DNA of 5,608 nt from Nitrososphaerota archaeon. GTDB taxonomy: Archaea > Thermoproteota > Nitrososphaeria > Nitrososphaerales > UBA183. The stretch spans positions 5,092-10,699 of the forward strand of contig JAPCJN010000074.1 in assembly GCA_027886925.1 (NCBI GenBank), written 5' to 3'. A program made the position numbers and the translations under genes. The first letter of the stretch is position 1. Each line of letters opens with the position of its first letter. A model generated the notes under the pieces. It made no database searches, had not been told where the DNA came from, and saw only the letters and a program-made list of their open reading frames with translations. Of this stretch, positions 4,210 through 5,608 are shown in pieces.

Positions 4210-5608
4210 ATGCTCCTCGGCTACCTTGAGTTCGTGGCGCTACTCTTCCTCCCAGGGGCGGCTTTCATCGAGATCTTCAGGTTGGGCGGCGAGTATTCTT
4301 TTGCAGAGCGGCTAGGTCTAGCCTTCGGACTGTCCATGGCCGTCGACGTGCTCGTACTGGCATTGCGAACGAGCGGCCTCCTCGTCGGGTCGCAGCTGAT
4401 GCGGGGCATATTCCCCGGCACTCTCGAGATAATACTCGCCCTGTCCTTCGTCGCGTTCGCCGCGGCCGTCGGACTAAGGCGGAAGTTCACTTTCTACGTG
4501 AAGCCGACTAGGTACGACCTCCTCGTTCTGGGCCTCGTCCTCGCTCAGGCAGTCCTCGTCGTCGCACACTTTTCGAAGTATCCCATCTTCCCCCAATTCC
4601 AGAGCGTCGACTTTGGCCAGCATGTGCAAATCACGGCGGACTTGCAGTCTGGAGTCCTCTCGATAGTTCCTGGAGGATTGCTATATTTCGGCGTCCACTT
4701 GTTGATGGGCTCGCTAGTCGCGCTCTCCGGCGACCTGGTGCTGGAGGCGACGCAATATGCGATGGGCATCCTCACGGTCCTCTCGCCGCTGATGGTCTTC
4801 GTGGCGGTGAATTCCCTTGCGCAGTCGAAGCGTGTCGGCCTGATCGCATCGTTTCTTTATGTGGCCACCGGGTTCGTGTGGTTCGGAAGCGTCTTCGACG
4901 CGGGCCTCTATGCTAACTTCTTCGGGATCCTGTCGATCCTCCTGGTGCTCGGGCTGGTCCCTGCCGTGATGAAACAGCCCAGGAACCCAGGGGTCTGGGC
5001 CGCATTCCTGCTCGCCTTGGGCAGCGGGTATCTCTCTCACTACTCGTTCGTGACGATACTTCCTGCGTTGATTGCCCTGCCCATCGTCGCCTTCGCGTTC
5101 GAAAGGAAGGTGATATGGGCGTCTGTGGCCGTCACGGTCGTTGTGCTCGTCCCCGCTGTAGTCGCGGCGGCGCTCAGGCCTGACCTCGTCTCGCTTCTCT
5201 TACAGTTCGTGCAGGCGAACGGCGGGGGGAGCATAAACGGTGACACCTTTCTTTCTCAGTTCCTCGCGGGCTGGCCCGTCCTCAGGTACACCTTCGTCGA
5301 GATAGCTGACGACTTGGCGGCGGTCGTGATTCTGGCTCTCGCTGCGCTTGGCGTCTACCTCGTGGTGCGTGGCAAGAACCCGGTCGTCTTGATGGCCGTA
5401 GTGTGGCTGGTGGCCCTCCTCGTCGTTGCCCCCTTGACTGCGGGGGCATGGCGCTTCTCCTACATGGTGCTCTTGCCGCTACTGATCGTCGGCTCGATCG
5501 GGTTCGATAAGCTGGTCGCGGAGACTGCCGCTCCGTCTCTTACGCGGAGAAACCAGATGAGGGCGAAGAGGAACTACAGGCAGGCTCGTAGGGGACTTGT
5601 CGTCATCG
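4210..5608 (+). CDS. Multi-spanning membrane protein, GT-C glycosyltransferase-like (partial, 3' end outside window)
   Basis: The frame is open from ATG 4210 to the right edge (466 codons seen). I count roughly 13 hydrophobic segments, including residues ~2-20, 36-54, 73-90, 102-121, 156-175, 180-203, 208-226, 233-254, 262-297 (two), 301-322, 368-387, 393-410 and 416-432. Between segments 4 and 5 is a hydrophilic loop, SVDFGQHVQITADLQSG (132-148), with D134 and H138. An acidic residue in an early outer loop, followed by His and an A..L..G pattern, is typical of GT-C enzymes that use lipid-linked sugars. Further GT-C-like features are GSVFDAGLYANFFGI (226-240), LSHYSF (275-280) and a late arginine in TAGAWRFSYMVLLPLL (410-425). 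After the last helix comes a very basic stretch (RRNQMRAKRNYRQARR, ~447-462), probably cytoplasmic, and the protein continues. The likely role is glycan transfer to lipid or protein at the outer face of the membrane. The exact family is uncertain, and a polymerase or flippase-like protein cannot be excluded. Confidence 0.75.
   Translation, partial: MLLGYLEFVALLFLPGAAFIEIFRLGGEYSFAERLGLAFGLSMAVDVLVLALRTSGLLVGSQLMRGIFPGTLEIILALSFVAFAAAVGLRRKFTFYVKPTRYDLLVLGLVLAQAVLVVAHFSKYPIFPQFQSVDFGQHVQITADLQSGVLSIVPGGLLYFGVHLLMGSLVALSGDLVLEATQYAMGILTVLSPLMVFVAVNSLAQSKRVGLIASFLYVATGFVWFGSVFDAGLYANFFGILSILLVLGLVPAVMKQPRNPGVWAAFLLALGSGYLSHYSFVTILPALIALPIVAFAFERKVIWASVAVTVVVLVPAVVAAALRPDLVSLLLQFVQANGGGSINGDTFLSQFLAGWPVLRYTFVEIADDLAAVVILALAALGVYLVVRGKNPVVLMAVVWLVALLVVAPLTAGAWRFSYMVLLPLLIVGSIGFDKLVAETAAPSLTRRNQMRAKRNYRQARRGLVVI

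Noticed and set aside
4221..5246. Several minus-strand frames (4221-4490, 4545-4775, 4714-5040, 5040-5246)
   Set aside because: All lie opposite the uninterrupted plus-strand membrane-protein frame. Their low-complexity polar composition (Ser/Thr/Arg or Glu/Arg/His) is what the complement of hydrophobic codons gives.

Overview
The window looks archaeal. Four genes have a TATA-like element (TTTATA, CATAAATA or TTATA) about 27 to 41 bases before the preferred start, with short or absent 5' leaders. Non-ATG starts are common, codons are rich in third-position G/C, and the regulator is an archaeal-type Lrp/AsnC protein. A GC-rich Thermoproteota lineage (Nitrososphaeria/'Thaumarchaeota' or a relative) fits best, but no marker gene is present, so that placement is inference.

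Layout, left to right. (1) Positions 1-886, minus strand: the N-terminal ~295 codons of a Pol-beta-fold nucleotidyltransferase joined to a long unrecognised region; its C-terminus lies outside the window. (2) Positions 905-1600, minus strand: a ~231-residue protein with a metalloprotease-like HEFTH motif. It ends only 18 bases before the preferred nucleotidyltransferase start, so the two are probably co-transcribed. (3) Positions 1774-2250, minus strand: a complete Lrp/AsnC-family regulator. (4) Positions 2251-2588: a divergent control region with two CATAAATA TATA boxes facing opposite ways. It also holds several inverted repeats and three CGAGGA copies spaced 23 and 11 bases apart. (5) Positions 2589-3971, plus strand: a secreted phosphoesterase of the phospholipase C/acid phosphatase AcpA family with a signal peptide and a C-terminal membrane anchor. 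(6) Positions 3972-4209: a gap with a strong TATA box. (7) Positions 4210 to the right edge, plus strand: a multi-spanning membrane protein resembling GT-C glycosyltransferases, cut by the window end.

How they may work together: the Lrp regulator shares its control region with the divergent phosphoesterase gene, so autoregulation and control of the neighbour are both plausible. The phosphoesterase and the GT-C-like protein both act at or outside the membrane, but each has its own promoter and nothing ties them to one pathway. The nucleotidyltransferase/HExxH pair is the least explained part. No RNA gene, CRISPR array, insertion sequence or integration site was found. I see no convincing new defence or mobile system.
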